Notes under the pieces: generated by a model | Seen by the model: the letters and a program-made list of their open reading frames with translations, nothing else | Database searches by the model: none | Told to the model about the DNA's origin: nothing | Part shown: positions 16,389-27,008 of the stretch, one piece after another | Layout of the letters: every line of letters starts with the position of its first letter | Numbering within the stretch: position 1 is the first letter of the stretch | DNA from: Candidatus Bacteroides merdigallinarum | Lineage (GTDB): Bacteria; Bacteroidota; Bacteroidia; Bacteroidales; Bacteroidaceae | DNA: 45,026 bases | Assembly: GCA_019116285.1 (NCBI GenBank) | Contig: DXBX01000037.1 | Coordinates: 1 to 45,026 of the forward strand | Direction of reading: 5' to 3' | Position numbers and translations under genes: made by a program

Positions 16389-17377
16389 TTCTTTCTTGCT
16401 ACCTCCCCGAAGCGTTTAGGTTTGACATACGTATTGATCAGCGGTGTGAATGCGTTCATGATCAAGATGGCAAAGGACATGCCTTCCGGATAAGATCCGA
16501 ACAAACGGATAACCACCGTCAACAGACCGATGCAGATGCCGTACACCAGCATCCCCCGATGATTCATGGGCGAAGTGACATAGTCCGTGGCCATGAAGAC
16601 CGCCCCCAGCATCACACCGCCCGTCAGCAGGTGGGTCAACCCGTCGGCATACTTAACAGGATCCACCCAGTGCATCAGGGAGGTCAACACAAATACCGTT
16701 GCCAGGATGGACACGGGAATATGCCATGTGATAATCTTCCGCCAGAGCAAATAGATCAGCCCCAGCAACAAAGCCAAGGCACTGACCTCGCCGATACATC
16801 CGGGATTATTGCCCAAGAACAGCTCGAAGGCACCGGGCAACTGGTCGGCCGACATGCCGGGCACTCCATTGACGATACCTTTCATCACCGCCAACGGGGT
16901 AGCCGTGGTGACGGCATCCGTATAGGCTGTCACCTGCCCCACGGCCGGCCAACTGGTCATCTGGGCCGGAAAAGAAAGCAGCAGGAATACCCGCCCCGCC
17001 AACGCCGGATTGAACAGATTGCAACCTAGCCCGCCAAACGACATCTTCACCACACCGATGGCAAACAGAGCCCCAAGAATGACTATCCACAGAGGCAGAT
17101 TGGAAGGCAGGTTGAACGCCAACAACACACCGGTGATGAGGGCAGATCCATCCCCGATGGTGGTATGCTCGCGCTTCAGCAGATACCGCCCGATGGCCCA
17201 CTCAAAGAACACGCAGGAAGCCACGGACGTGAGCGTCACTATCAGTGCTCCCACGCCAAAAAGGTATAACGACACCAGGAAGGCCGGCAGCAAAGCCACC
17301 AGCACCCCAAACATATTTCTTCGCACACTGTCGCGGCCATGGACATGGGGCGACAAGGATACTATCAACTTTTCCAT
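16385..17377 (-). CDS. rnfD: Electron transport complex subunit RnfD/RsxD
   Basis: 330 residues, many transmembrane helices, homologous to NqrB. Carries a covalently bound FMN in characterised complexes; the expected Thr is in DAVTTATPLAVMKG near residue 155. Other signatures are SPHVHGRDSVRRNMFGVL at the N-terminus, GCNLFNPALAGRVFLLLSFP, and DYVTSPMNHRGMLVYG. It overlaps rnfG by four bases and follows rnfC after 33 bases. Confidence 0.95.
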   Translation of the reverse strand: MEKLIVSLSPHVHGRDSVRRNMFGVLVALLPAFLVSLYLFGVGALIVTLTSVASCVFFEWAIGRYLLKREHTTIGDGSALITGVLLAFNLPSNLPLWIVILGALFAIGVVKMSFGGLGCNLFNPALAGRVFLLLSFPAQMTSWPAVGQVTAYTDAVTTATPLAVMKGIVNGVPGMSADQLPGAFELFLGNNPGCIGEVSALALLLGLIYLLWRKIITWHIPVSILATVFVLTSLMHWVDPVKYADGLTHLLTGGVMLGAVFMATDYVTSPMNHRGMLVYGICIGLLTVVIRLFGSYPEGMSFAILIMNAFTPLINTYVKPKRFGEVARKK

Positions 17378-17410
17378 TGCTGAGAATCTATATTGCCACT
17401 TCTACAACAC

Positions 17411-18745
17411 TCACTTTGCCTGACGTGCCTTCAACATCGCACCGACCTTCGACTTGCCCAGCCGGACGTAGTCCAGGATGGGACGATTGGACGGACAGGT
17501 GAACTGGCAGGAGCCGCATTCGATGCACGACAGGATTCCTTCCCGCTCCACCCGCTCAAAGTCACCATGCGCCGAAGCCGTGGCCAGCAGATAAGGCTCC
17601 AACCCCATCGGACAGACGGCCACACACTTGGCACACCGGATGCAGGGCTGAACCGCTCCCCGCAGGGCTTCGCGACCGCCCATCAGCAGCACGCCGGAAG
17701 TACCCTTGGACACCGGCACATCCAGGCTGACCAGCGACCTCCCCATCATGGGACCTCCCGCAATGACCTTGCCCGTATCTTCCGGCAGGCCGCCACAGGC
17801 TTCCACCAGCTGACTGACCGGCGTGCCGATGCGCACCAACAGATTGGAGGGACGGGCCAACGACTGCCCCGTGACGGTCACGATGCGCTCGAAGAGGGGT
17901 TTGTTCTTCTGTACGGCCTGGTAGACGGCAAACACCGTGGCCACGTTCTGCACCACGGCTCCCGTGGACACCGGCAATGCCCCGGCGGCCACCTGCCGTC
18001 CCAGCACGGCGTCTATCAACTGCTTTTCTCCACCCTGCGGATACTTCACCTTCAGGGGAACAACCTCGATGCCGGCATAGTCCTCCGCCTCTTTCGTCAG
18101 CAGACGGATAGCGTCCGGCTTGTTGACCTCAATGCCGATGTAGGCTTTCTCCACCCGGATGGCTTTCATCAGGATAGAGATGCCCACGACAATCTCATCG
18201 GCATGCTCCAACATCAACTGGTGATCGGCTGTCAGATAAGGTTCGCACTCCACGGCGTTGACCACGAGACATTCGGCCTTCAGGGGCGGAGGGGGACTCA
18301 GCTTCACATGGGAGGGGAAGCCCGCGCCTCCCATACCCACGATGCCCGCATCGGCAATCTTGCGCAAAATCTCTTCGGGACTGAGGGGACAGTCACGGAC
18401 CAGCGTCTCGCTCCGGTCTATGCCGGGCTCCCACTCGTCCCCTTCGACGTCGATGAAGACAGCCGGACGGGGATAGCCGCTGACGTCTATCGCCCGGTCC
18501 ACCTTGGCCACACGGCCGCTGACAGAAGCATGGACCGGCGCGGACACAAAGCCGCCCGCCTCGGCAATCTTCGTGCCCACCTTCACCTCGTCTCCCTTGG
18601 CCACGACGGGGCGTGCCGGAGCGCCGATGTGCTGGCTCAGCAGGATGACGGCCTGACGCGGCAGGTCGGCCTCATACACTGGGTGATTGGCGGACAGCTT
18701 GTTCTCCTGGGGATGGATGCCCCCCTTTGAAAATGTCTTCCACAT
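17411..18745 (-). CDS. rnfC: Electron transport complex subunit RnfC/RsxC
   Basis: 444 residues. Peripheral subunit that binds NAD(H) and FMN and accepts electrons from, or donates them to, the Fe-S subunits. The N-terminal barrel-sandwich part is followed by GMGGAGFPSHVKL (NADH/FMN-binding loop near residue 136), and two [4Fe-4S] motifs occur in the C-terminal part: CIRCAKCVAVCP and CIECGSCQFTCP. It lacks the long Ala/Lys-rich tail of the E. coli protein, as is usual outside gammaproteobacteria. Sequence WKTFSKGGIHPQENKLS at the start is characteristic. Confidence 0.96.
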   Translation of the reverse strand: MWKTFSKGGIHPQENKLSANHPVYEADLPRQAVILLSQHIGAPARPVVAKGDEVKVGTKIAEAGGFVSAPVHASVSGRVAKVDRAIDVSGYPRPAVFIDVEGDEWEPGIDRSETLVRDCPLSPEEILRKIADAGIVGMGGAGFPSHVKLSPPPPLKAECLVVNAVECEPYLTADHQLMLEHADEIVVGISILMKAIRVEKAYIGIEVNKPDAIRLLTKEAEDYAGIEVVPLKVKYPQGGEKQLIDAVLGRQVAAGALPVSTGAVVQNVATVFAVYQAVQKNKPLFERIVTVTGQSLARPSNLLVRIGTPVSQLVEACGGLPEDTGKVIAGGPMMGRSLVSLDVPVSKGTSGVLLMGGREALRGAVQPCIRCAKCVAVCPMGLEPYLLATASAHGDFERVEREGILSCIECGSCQFTCPSNRPILDYVRLGKSKVGAMLKARQAK

Positions 18746-18759
18746 AATACCTTAGATTA

Positions 18760-19554
18760 TCAGTTCATAACTATGACACCCTGCGGGCAGGCCTCAACGC
18801 ACTTGCCGCAAGCCTCGCACTTCTGCGGGTCGATATGGGCCAGGTTGTCCTCCAACACGATGGCGCCGGAGGGGCACGTCTTGACGCACTTGCCGCAGCC
18901 GATGCAGGCCGACGCACACGCCTTGCGTGCCACGCCACCCTTGTCACGATTGGCACACAGCACCTCCGCCCGACCCCGGGGACGAAGCTCGATGAGTCCG
19001 CGCGGACAAGCCTTGGCGCAGGCGCCGCAAGCCGTGCAGACCGTCGCGTCCACCTCCGGAAGGCCCGTCGAAGGATTCATCTGCAAGCCGCCGAACGTAC
19101 AGGCAGCCGCGCAGTCGCCGCAGCCCAGGCAACCGTAGGCACATGCCGTCTCGCCCTGGCAGAGGGAGGACAGGATGGCGCAACTGCGGGCACCGTCGTA
19201 CACATTGACCTGCGGACGGACGGCGCACGTACCGCTGCAACGCACCGTCGCCACCAGAGGTTCCGCCTGTTCGGCCTGCAGCCCCAGGATGGCGGCCACG
19301 CGGTCCATCACCGCCTGCCCCCCGACGGGACAGCGTTTCCCCTCGAGGGAGCCGGCCTCGACACACGCACCGGCAAACCCGCTGCAGCCGGGATAGCCGC
19401 ATCCGCCACAGTTGGCCTGCGGCAGGACTTCTGCAACTTGGGCGATGCGGGGATCTTCATGGACGGCAAACCGACGGGAAGCCCCGTACAATATCAAGGC
19501 AAGCAACAGGGCTATCACGCCCAAGGCAACCACTGCCAATAGTATCGTATTCAT
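18760..19554 (-). CDS. rnfB: Electron transport complex subunit RnfB/RsxB, multi-cluster ferredoxin type
   Basis: 264 residues from the ATG at 19554 (MNTILLAVVALG). The frame is open to 19593, but that would add 13 residues overlapping the upstream gene. One N-terminal membrane anchor (4-24), then the Fe-S (4Fe-4S) domain CGGCGYPGC (Cys49, 52, 57), followed by several ferredoxin motifs: CLGCGDCAAAC, CTACGACAKACP, CIGCGKCVKTCP and CEACGKCVEACP. The subunit is the entry point for reduced ferredoxin. The stop lies 14 bases before rnfC. Confidence 0.95.
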   Translation of the reverse strand: MNTILLAVVALGVIALLLALILYGASRRFAVHEDPRIAQVAEVLPQANCGGCGYPGCSGFAGACVEAGSLEGKRCPVGGQAVMDRVAAILGLQAEQAEPLVATVRCSGTCAVRPQVNVYDGARSCAILSSLCQGETACAYGCLGCGDCAAACTFGGLQMNPSTGLPEVDATVCTACGACAKACPRGLIELRPRGRAEVLCANRDKGGVARKACASACIGCGKCVKTCPSGAIVLEDNLAHIDPQKCEACGKCVEACPQGVIVMN

Positions 19555-19567
19555 AAGTAACAAAGGA

Positions 19568-19975
19568 TTAAGCAGGTGTAACAAAGAGTTCAAAACGCCG
19601 TGCCAGCCGCTTCCGGCACAGCCGGAGACCTATATAATAAGGTATCAGCACAGCCAGCGACAGTCCCCCGGCAGCCGCCTCGCCCAGCCCCAGTCCCAGA
19701 AACAGGACCAGCGAGCCCAGCAACACCACAAAGGGAACCCCGAAGGCCCACGCCACCGCCCGCCGGCCCAGCGGACGCAAGGACGACACCCACACGGCAT
19801 CGCCCACCCGATAGGCACCGGCATCGTCCGCAACGACCTCGACCAGACGCCCGCACCGCTCGCCCGACCCGCAGGTGGCTTTCGCCCCGCAGGCCGCGCA
19901 TCCCGACGACTGCACCATGCGTATCCGCAGGCGGCGGCCCTCGATGCTTTCCACGATACCCGGATGTCTGGTCAT
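19568..19975 (-). CDS. SoxR-reducing/RseC family protein
   Basis: 135 residues. N-terminal cysteine-rich part (SSGCAACGAKATCGSGERC; Cys26, 29, 35, 41), then a small beta-rich region ending in VGDAVWV, and two predicted transmembrane helices (about 75-95 and 100-118). This matches the RseC/RsxC-associated family, found with rnf genes in many Bacteroidetes; in E. coli RseC is linked to the reduction of SoxR together with Rsx. Here it is the first small gene directly before rnfB, and it begins only four bases after the stop of the DUF3078 gene. Redox accessory function for Rnf is inferred from context. Confidence 0.88.
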   Translation of the reverse strand: MTRHPGIVESIEGRRLRIRMVQSSGCAACGAKATCGSGERCGRLVEVVADDAGAYRVGDAVWVSSLRPLGRRAVAWAFGVPFVVLLGSLVLFLGLGLGEAAAGGLSLAVLIPYYIGLRLCRKRLARRFELFVTPA

Positions 19976-19979
19976 TGGC

Positions 19980-21575
19980 TCACCATGTATAGTTCAGTCC
20001 GAAACCGAAGTTTTCGTTGATCTGGAAGTAAGACCCGTGCTCCGAAGGAGCCACCCCGTCGTCGAAGCGTCCGTAGACGTAGAGCTTGGCGGAGAGGTAG
20101 CGGTTGAGGATGAAATTGAACGTGTTCTCCCACTCAATGCGTACCTTCTCGTAGGACGTCAGATAGTCGAAGCGCGAAGTGACGTTGAGGAAGGAGAAGA
20201 CATTCCATGTCAGGTTGGCCTGCACCTGCGAACCGAAGTCGTGGGCCGTCGTGGCGCCCTCGTCCAGGCCCAGACCCACTTCGTCCACCTCCGGGTCGGT
20301 GACAATCGTCATCGTGTACGTGATGGGGGCCAGGAGGACGGAGAGGCTCAGCTTCTCGCGGTTCAGCTTGTAGTCCATACCGAGACCGGTGGTCCAGTAG
20401 CCGGGCGAGAGGAAGGCCGCGTTCAGCGTCTGGCTGTTGGCCCCGTAGCCGTTGCAGAACTGCGTCTTGAATTCCGTGTGCAGCGTATAATACCAGTGCT
20501 TGATGGCCTGCAGGCCTACCTTCGAGGCAATGCGCAGTTGGTCATTGTTCACCAGAAAGTTGTGGAACTCGTCCGACGGCGCAGAAATGTAGCCCAGCTT
20601 GGCGTCCAGCAGGTTCTCCCACTGCCACTTCTCGCGGTCGTTATAGTTGGCGAAGAGCTGCAGGCTGCCGACGAGCGAGTGGGTGCCCTCGCCGCCGTTG
20701 TACCAGTTGTCCGAGATGTGGCTCTGCGAGAATTGCAGCGAGCCGCTGCCGCCCGTCACCCACCAGTTGGGCTTATGGATTACCACCTCCGGGTCCTCCG
20801 GTTTGACATAGCGCATGCTCTCGGACTTGAAGAGCTTCAGCACGGAGGGGCGCGACTTCTCCTCGCGTTCGATGTTGTCGCGGTATGAGGGTCCGGCCTC
20901 TATCTCATGCTCGGTGAAGCGCACCAGGTCCAGGCGACGGACGTAGGCCGCCAGCAGGGCGCGGTCCACCGCCTCGTCCGTCCGCTCCTGCCGCGTGAAG
21001 GGCGTGACGTCCACCTGCAGCGGAGCAGGCGCGGCGGCCTTGAGCGAGTCGCCCCCGCTGAACCGCCAGTCCAGACGGGAGACGCGGGCCATGGGCCGCT
21101 CATAGTAGGTGAGGGGGACGAACAGCCGATAGTACTCCGGCTCGACGCGTATGTAACGCTCCGGCGTCGAGGGGTCGTTCAGATAGTCCAGCACGCCGAG
21201 GGTGCGCTCGTAGGCCCGGGAGACCGTGTCCAGGCGGTTCGTCTGTGTAGCGGCGTCACGCGTCAGCTTCAGCACGAAATACGGGCGCATCAGCGCGGGC
21301 AGCGTGGGGCGCGGGGGGCGTCGCACTGCGGTGTCCGCGGCCGCGGTGTCCGCAGCCTGCGCGGCGAGGGTGTCGAGGGGGATGAGGGGGATCGTGTCCG
21401 GGGCGAGGGCCGCCGCCGTATCCGCCGCGAGCGAGTCCGCCACGATGGGGGCCGCCCCGGCCGGGGCGATGCTGTCCACATGCTGCGCCAGGCTGTCCGT
21501 CACGGCCTGGGCACGGAGGCCGGATGCGGAGAATAATCCGGCGGTGATGGCGGCAAATAAAACGTTCTTCTTCAT
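19980..21575 (-). CDS. DUF3078 domain-containing outer-membrane protein
   Basis: 531 residues. Signal peptide MKKNVLFAAITAGLFSASGLRAQA, then an Ala/Asp/Pro-rich low-complexity region (about 25-90), a middle region of unknown fold, and a C-terminal part (about 270-531) with alternating beta-strand patterns and a final aromatic NYTW, as in outer-membrane beta-barrels. NWWVTGGSGSLQFSQSHISDNWYNGGEGTHS is the DUF3078 signature. Substrate or role unknown. The gene has a good promoter and runs straight into the RseC/rnf genes with a four-base gap, so it seems to lead the whole rnf transcription unit. Confidence 0.9.
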   Translation of the reverse strand: MKKNVLFAAITAGLFSASGLRAQAVTDSLAQHVDSIAPAGAAPIVADSLAADTAAALAPDTIPLIPLDTLAAQAADTAAADTAVRRPPRPTLPALMRPYFVLKLTRDAATQTNRLDTVSRAYERTLGVLDYLNDPSTPERYIRVEPEYYRLFVPLTYYERPMARVSRLDWRFSGGDSLKAAAPAPLQVDVTPFTRQERTDEAVDRALLAAYVRRLDLVRFTEHEIEAGPSYRDNIEREEKSRPSVLKLFKSESMRYVKPEDPEVVIHKPNWWVTGGSGSLQFSQSHISDNWYNGGEGTHSLVGSLQLFANYNDREKWQWENLLDAKLGYISAPSDEFHNFLVNNDQLRIASKVGLQAIKHWYYTLHTEFKTQFCNGYGANSQTLNAAFLSPGYWTTGLGMDYKLNREKLSLSVLLAPITYTMTIVTDPEVDEVGLGLDEGATTAHDFGSQVQANLTWNVFSFLNVTSRFDYLTSYEKVRIEWENTFNFILNRYLSAKLYVYGRFDDGVAPSEHGSYFQINENFGFGLNYTW

Positions 21576-21605
21576 AGCTTCTGTCAGTTTATGCGTTCAT
21601 GGGTG

Positions 21606-21637
21606 CAAATGTAAGTTAAATCCCGCAGTCGGCCAAG
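21606..21637 (-). promoter_or_regulatory. Promoter of the DUF3078-rnf unit
   Basis: Minus-strand TACATTTG (21613-21606) with a TTG at about 21636-21634, 20 bp apart. This is the only clear promoter box before DUF3078, and I saw none between that gene and rnfB. Confidence 0.65.
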
Positions 21638-21696
21638 GTATTTGTAAAAATGTTATATAGGAAATTGCAAAAGACAAAAAAACAACGAGTACTAAC

Positions 21697-21780
21697 GATA
21701 GTACTATCGCAAGCCATCGATAGTACTACCGCAAGCCATTGATAGCTCTATCGCAAGCCATCGATAGTACTATCGCAAAC
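21697..21780. repeat. 22-bp tandem repeats with a 14-bp palindrome (3.8 copies)
   Basis: Units at 21697, 21719, 21741 and 21763 (last one 18 bp), consensus GATAGTACTATCGCAAGCCATC. Across each joint lies the palindrome CGATAGTACTATCG; unit 3 has GATAGCTCTATC, with intact 5-bp arms and a changed centre, unit 2 one mismatch. Directly after comes TTGAC-TTTTT-GTCAA (21784-21798). The array sits between the divergent rnf and pyrG promoters. The rest of 21576-21966 holds only those promoters. Confidence 0.88.
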
Positions 21781-21917
21781 AGGTTGACTTTTTGTCAAGA
21801 CGTGCGTGAAAGAATGGCAAGGTCTAAAAGCCAGCCGCACACAAAAAGAATAAGGTCAACTACAAGGAAAGCAAGAAAATGTTGCGCCAAATCGTAGGCG
21901 CTTCCCCTTTTTTTGCC

Positions 21918-21925
21918 TACCTTTG
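21918..21925 (+). promoter_or_regulatory. pyrG promoter, -7 element
   Basis: TACCTTTG fits the -7 box, 41 bp before the GTG start at 21967. The -33 box is not obvious. Confidence 0.5.
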
Positions 21926-21933
21926 CACCTTGA

Positions 21934-23583
<1,650 letters not shown>

Positions 23584-23631
23584 TCACACCTATTGTATAT
23601 ATAGCACAGAGCATATAAAGCATACTACCCA

Positions 23632-25488
23632 ATGGATAAAAACACCATTATCGGGCTGGTCCTCATCGGCGTGCTGCTGGTGGGGTTCAGCATCCTGAGC
23701 CGTCCCAGCCAGGAACAGCTGGAAGCCCAGCAACACTACTACGACTCCATCGCCCAGGTGCAGCAACGTGAGGCCGAACTCAAGGCCAAGCAAGAGGCCG
23801 CCCTGGAGAACGAACGGAAGGCCCGTCGGGATTCTTCCGCCCTCTTCCATCAGGCCCTGCACGGGGTGGACCAAGAGGTGACCATCCAGAATAACGTGGC
23901 TAGCCTCACCCTCCACACGAAGGGGGGTGCCCTCCATCAGTCCGTCCTGAAGGAATACAAGGAACAGGACAAGCAGACTCCCCTGACCCTGGTGCGCGGG
24001 GGCGACACGGAGATGAACTTCCTCTTCTATAACCGCGAGGAGATCATCGAGACCAAGGACTATTACTTCACGCCCGTGGCGCAGACGGATTCCAGCGTCA
24101 CCATGCGCCTCCGGGCAGACAGTGCAAGTTATATCGACTTCCAGTACACCATGCATCCGGACAATTACCTGGTGGACTTCACTATCCGGGCCGTGGGCAT
24201 GGACGACAAGCTGGCGTCGACCAACAAGCATGTGGACATCGAGTGGAGTGAGCGTGCCCGCCAGATCGAGAAGGGCTACACCTACGAGAACCGTCTGGCC
24301 GAGCTGACCTACAAGCGCGACGGCGAAGGCTCGGACTACCTCAACGCCAACCAGGACGATGAGGAGGACATCGCCGAGACACTGAACTGGGTAGCCTTCA
24401 AGAACCAGTTCTTCTCCGCCGTGATGCTGAGCGAGGCCGGCTTCCAAAAGGCACACCTCGCCTCCAAGTTGGAGCCGAAGGGCAGCGGCTATATCAAGGA
24501 CTACAGCGCCTCGATGAACACCGCCTTCGACCCCACCGGCGCAGAGCCTACCCGCCTCTACCTCTACCTCGGCCCCAATCACTACAAGACGCTCACCGCC
24601 TTGGACAAGGGCCGCGACAAGGATTGGGAGCTGAACCGCCTGGTATATCTGGGCTGGCCCCTCTTCCGCTGGATCAACAAGTGGATCATCATCAACCTCT
24701 TCGACTGGCTGCAAGGCTGGGGGCTGAGCATGGGTGTGGTACTGCTGTTCCTGACACTCATCGTCAAGGCAGCCGTCTTCCCCGCCACGTGGAAGACCTA
24801 CCTGTCCTCCGCCAAGATGCGTGTGCTGAAGCCGAAGATTGACGAGATCAACCAGAAGTATCCCAAGCAGGAGGATGCCATGAAGAAGCAGCAGGAGATC
24901 ATGGGTGTCTACAGCCAGTATGGTGTCAGCCCGATGGGCGGATGCCTCCCGATGCTGATACAGATGCCCATCTTCATCGCGCTGTTCATGTTCATCCCGA
25001 GTGCCATCGAGCTGCGCCAACAGAGTTTCCTCTGGGCAGACGACCTCTCGACGTATGACGCCATTATCAACTTCCCCTTCCATATCCCGTTCATGGGCAG
25101 CCACCTCAGCCTGTTCTGTCTGCTGATGACGGTGACGAACATCCTGAACGCCAAGTTCATGATGCAGCAGCAGGACACGGGCGCCAACCCGCAGATGGCT
25201 GCCATGAAGTGGATGCAGTACCTGATGCCCGTCATGTTCCTCTTCATCCTGAATGACTATCCGTCGGGCCTGAACTACTACTACTTCATCTCCACCCTCA
25301 TCAGCGTGGTGACCACCATCATCATGCGGCGGACGACCAACGAGGAGAAGTTGCTGGCCCAGCTGGAAGCCAATAAGAAGGACCCCAAGCAAATGAAGAT
25401 GTCCGGCTTTGCCACCCGTCTGGAAGCCATGCAGAAGCAGGCCGAAGAGATGAAGAAACAACGCCTGGCCCAGCAAGGCAAGCGATAA
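23632..25488 (+). CDS. yidC: Membrane protein insertase YidC
   Basis: 618 residues. Inserts and folds inner-membrane proteins, alone or with the Sec translocon. N-terminal transmembrane anchor (5-22, [17 protein letters not shown]), a short coiled-coil-like Glu/Gln/Lys segment, a large periplasmic beta-sandwich domain (about 80-340), and the conserved Oxa1/YidC core of five transmembrane helices from about residue 355 ([22 protein letters not shown], then the cytosolic helical hairpin and [19 protein letters not shown]). Ends with a Lys/Gln-rich basic tail. A terminator follows. Confidence 0.96.
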   Translation: MDKNTIIGLVLIGVLLVGFSILSRPSQEQLEAQQHYYDSIAQVQQREAELKAKQEAALENERKARRDSSALFHQALHGVDQEVTIQNNVASLTLHTKGGALHQSVLKEYKEQDKQTPLTLVRGGDTEMNFLFYNREEIIETKDYYFTPVAQTDSSVTMRLRADSASYIDFQYTMHPDNYLVDFTIRAVGMDDKLASTNKHVDIEWSERARQIEKGYTYENRLAELTYKRDGEGSDYLNANQDDEEDIAETLNWVAFKNQFFSAVMLSEAGFQKAHLASKLEPKGSGYIKDYSASMNTAFDPTGAEPTRLYLYLGPNHYKTLTALDKGRDKDWELNRLVYLGWPLFRWINKWIIINLFDWLQGWGLSMGVVLLFLTLIVKAAVFPATWKTYLSSAKMRVLKPKIDEINQKYPKQEDAMKKQQEIMGVYSQYGVSPMGGCLPMLIQMPIFIALFMFIPSAIELRQQSFLWADDLSTYDAIINFPFHIPFMGSHLSLFCLLMTVTNILNAKFMMQQQDTGANPQMAAMKWMQYLMPVMFLFILNDYPSGLNYYYFISTLISVVTTIIMRRTTNEEKLLAQLEANKKDPKQMKMSGFATRLEAMQKQAEEMKKQRLAQQGKR

Positions 25489-25508
25489 GAATCACACCCA
25501 TTCCTAGC

Positions 25509-25542
25509 AAGGCCGTGCTTCTCTCTGCGGAAACACGGCCTT
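25509..25542 (+). terminator. Terminator after yidC
   Basis: AAGGCCGTG (25509-25517) and CACGGCCTT (25534-25542) form a perfect 9-bp stem, followed by TATT. Confidence 0.75.
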
Positions 25543-25570
25543 TATTCTGCACTAACCCTTATTCACACAT

Positions 25571-26905
25571 ATGACACAGACTACCTACACCAACCGCCAA
25601 ATCTGGCACATCGCCTACCCCATCCTCATCAGCCTCATCATGGAGCAGCTGATCGGTATGACGGACACCGCCTTCCTGGGCCGCGTGGGCGAAGTCGAAC
25701 TGGGAGCCTCGGCCATCGCCGGGGTGTTCTACATGGTCATCTTCATGGTGGCCTTCGGGTTCAGCATCGGCACGCAGATACTCATCGCCCGGCGCAACGG
25801 CGAAGAGAACTACCGCGCCATCGGCCAACTGTTCTACCACGGCATCTACTTCCAGGTATGCCTGGCCGCGGTGATGTTCCTCCTCAGCTACTTCTTCTCC
25901 CCGATGATACTGGAGCGCATCATCTCCTCGCCCGCCGTCTGCCGCGCCGCCGAGGACTACCTGCACTGGCGCGTGTTCGGCGCGTTCTTCTCGTTCAGTG
26001 CGGTCATCTTCCGCGCCTTCTTCCTGGGCACGGTGCAGACCAAGACGCTGACCCTCAACTCCATCGTGATGGTGCTGAGCAACGTGGTGTTCAACTACAT
26101 CCTCATCTTCGGCAACCTGGGCTTCCCGGCCCTGGGCATCGCGGGTGCTGCCATCGGGTCCTCCCTGGCAGAGGGCGTGTCGCTGCTGTTCTTCATCCTC
26201 TATACCCGCCGCCGGGTGGATGTCCGCAAGTACGGCCTGGACCGCATGCCCCGCTTCCGTACGGATGTGCTCCGCCGGATGCTGGACGTGTCCTTCTGGA
26301 CCATGATACAGAACTTCTTCTCCCTGGCCACGTGGTTCCTGTTCTTCCTCTACATCGAGCACCTGGGCGAGCGGGCCCTGGCCGTGACCAACATCGTGCG
26401 CAGTGCCTCGGGCATCCTCTTCATGGTGATGATGGCCTTTGCCTCCACCTGCGGGTCGCTGACCAGCAACCTCATCGGGCGGGGCCACTCGGACAAGGTG
26501 CCGGGCCTCATCCGCCAGCACATCCGCCTGGCCTACCTCTTCGTGCTGCCCCTGGCCGTGCTGTTCGCCGTGTTTCCCCACCTCATCCTGAGCATCTATA
26601 CCGACATGCCCGACCTGCGGGAAGCCGCCGTGCCCTCGCTCTGGGTGATGTGTCTCACCTACCTGGCCCTGGTCCCCGCCAACGTCTACTTCCAGTCCGT
26701 GTCCGGCACGGGCAACACCCGCACCGCCCTCGTGCTGGAACTGAGCAGCCTGACCATCTACACGGCCTACATCACGTGGATCATCCTCTTCCTACGCTGG
26801 GACGTGGCCCTGTGCTGGAGCGCCGACATTGTCTACGGCATCTTCATCCTGCTGTTCTGCTACCTCTACATCCGGTACGGCAAGTGGGTGGGCCGGCAGA
26901 TATAG
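25571..26905 (+). CDS. MATE family efflux transporter
   Basis: 444 residues, 12 predicted transmembrane helices in two homologous halves. Exports drugs or metabolites using a Na+ or H+ gradient across the inner membrane. Typical signatures are the N-terminal IAYPILISLIMEQLIGMTDTAFLGRVGEVELGASAIAG and the second half beginning VSFWTMIQNFFSLATWFLFF. The substrate cannot be told from sequence. The start at 25571 follows the yidC terminator by 28 bases; I see no clear TAnnTTTG box in that gap, so transcription may begin within or before the terminator region. Confidence 0.92.
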   Translation: MTQTTYTNRQIWHIAYPILISLIMEQLIGMTDTAFLGRVGEVELGASAIAGVFYMVIFMVAFGFSIGTQILIARRNGEENYRAIGQLFYHGIYFQVCLAAVMFLLSYFFSPMILERIISSPAVCRAAEDYLHWRVFGAFFSFSAVIFRAFFLGTVQTKTLTLNSIVMVLSNVVFNYILIFGNLGFPALGIAGAAIGSSLAEGVSLLFFILYTRRRVDVRKYGLDRMPRFRTDVLRRMLDVSFWTMIQNFFSLATWFLFFLYIEHLGERALAVTNIVRSASGILFMVMMAFASTCGSLTSNLIGRGHSDKVPGLIRQHIRLAYLFVLPLAVLFAVFPHLILSIYTDMPDLREAAVPSLWVMCLTYLALVPANVYFQSVSGTGNTRTALVLELSSLTIYTAYITWIILFLRWDVALCWSADIVYGIFILLFCYLYIRYGKWVGRQI

Positions 26906-26933
26906 TCCGGACGGCCCGCCGGGGCATAGAAAA

Positions 26934-26978
26934 GGGGGACGCCCCTTTCACAAGGAACGTCCCCCGACCCAATTTTTA
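26934..26978. terminator. Terminator between the MATE and fumarase genes
   Basis: GGGGGACG (26934-26941) and CGTCCCCC (26958-26965), followed on the plus strand by a T run. The genes converge here. Confidence 0.75.
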
Positions 26979-27008
26979 CCTATTTACCTATTTTATTACT
27001 AATACACA

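Noticed and set aside
21697..21780. Invertible promoter flanked by recombination sites
   Set aside because: The palindromes are tandem with even spacing, and no recombinase gene is nearby.
23590..25476. 628-residue frame antisense to yidC
   Set aside because: High G+C content leaves long antisense frames open; the composition is His/Leu/Val/Gly-rich without motifs, while the plus strand encodes YidC.
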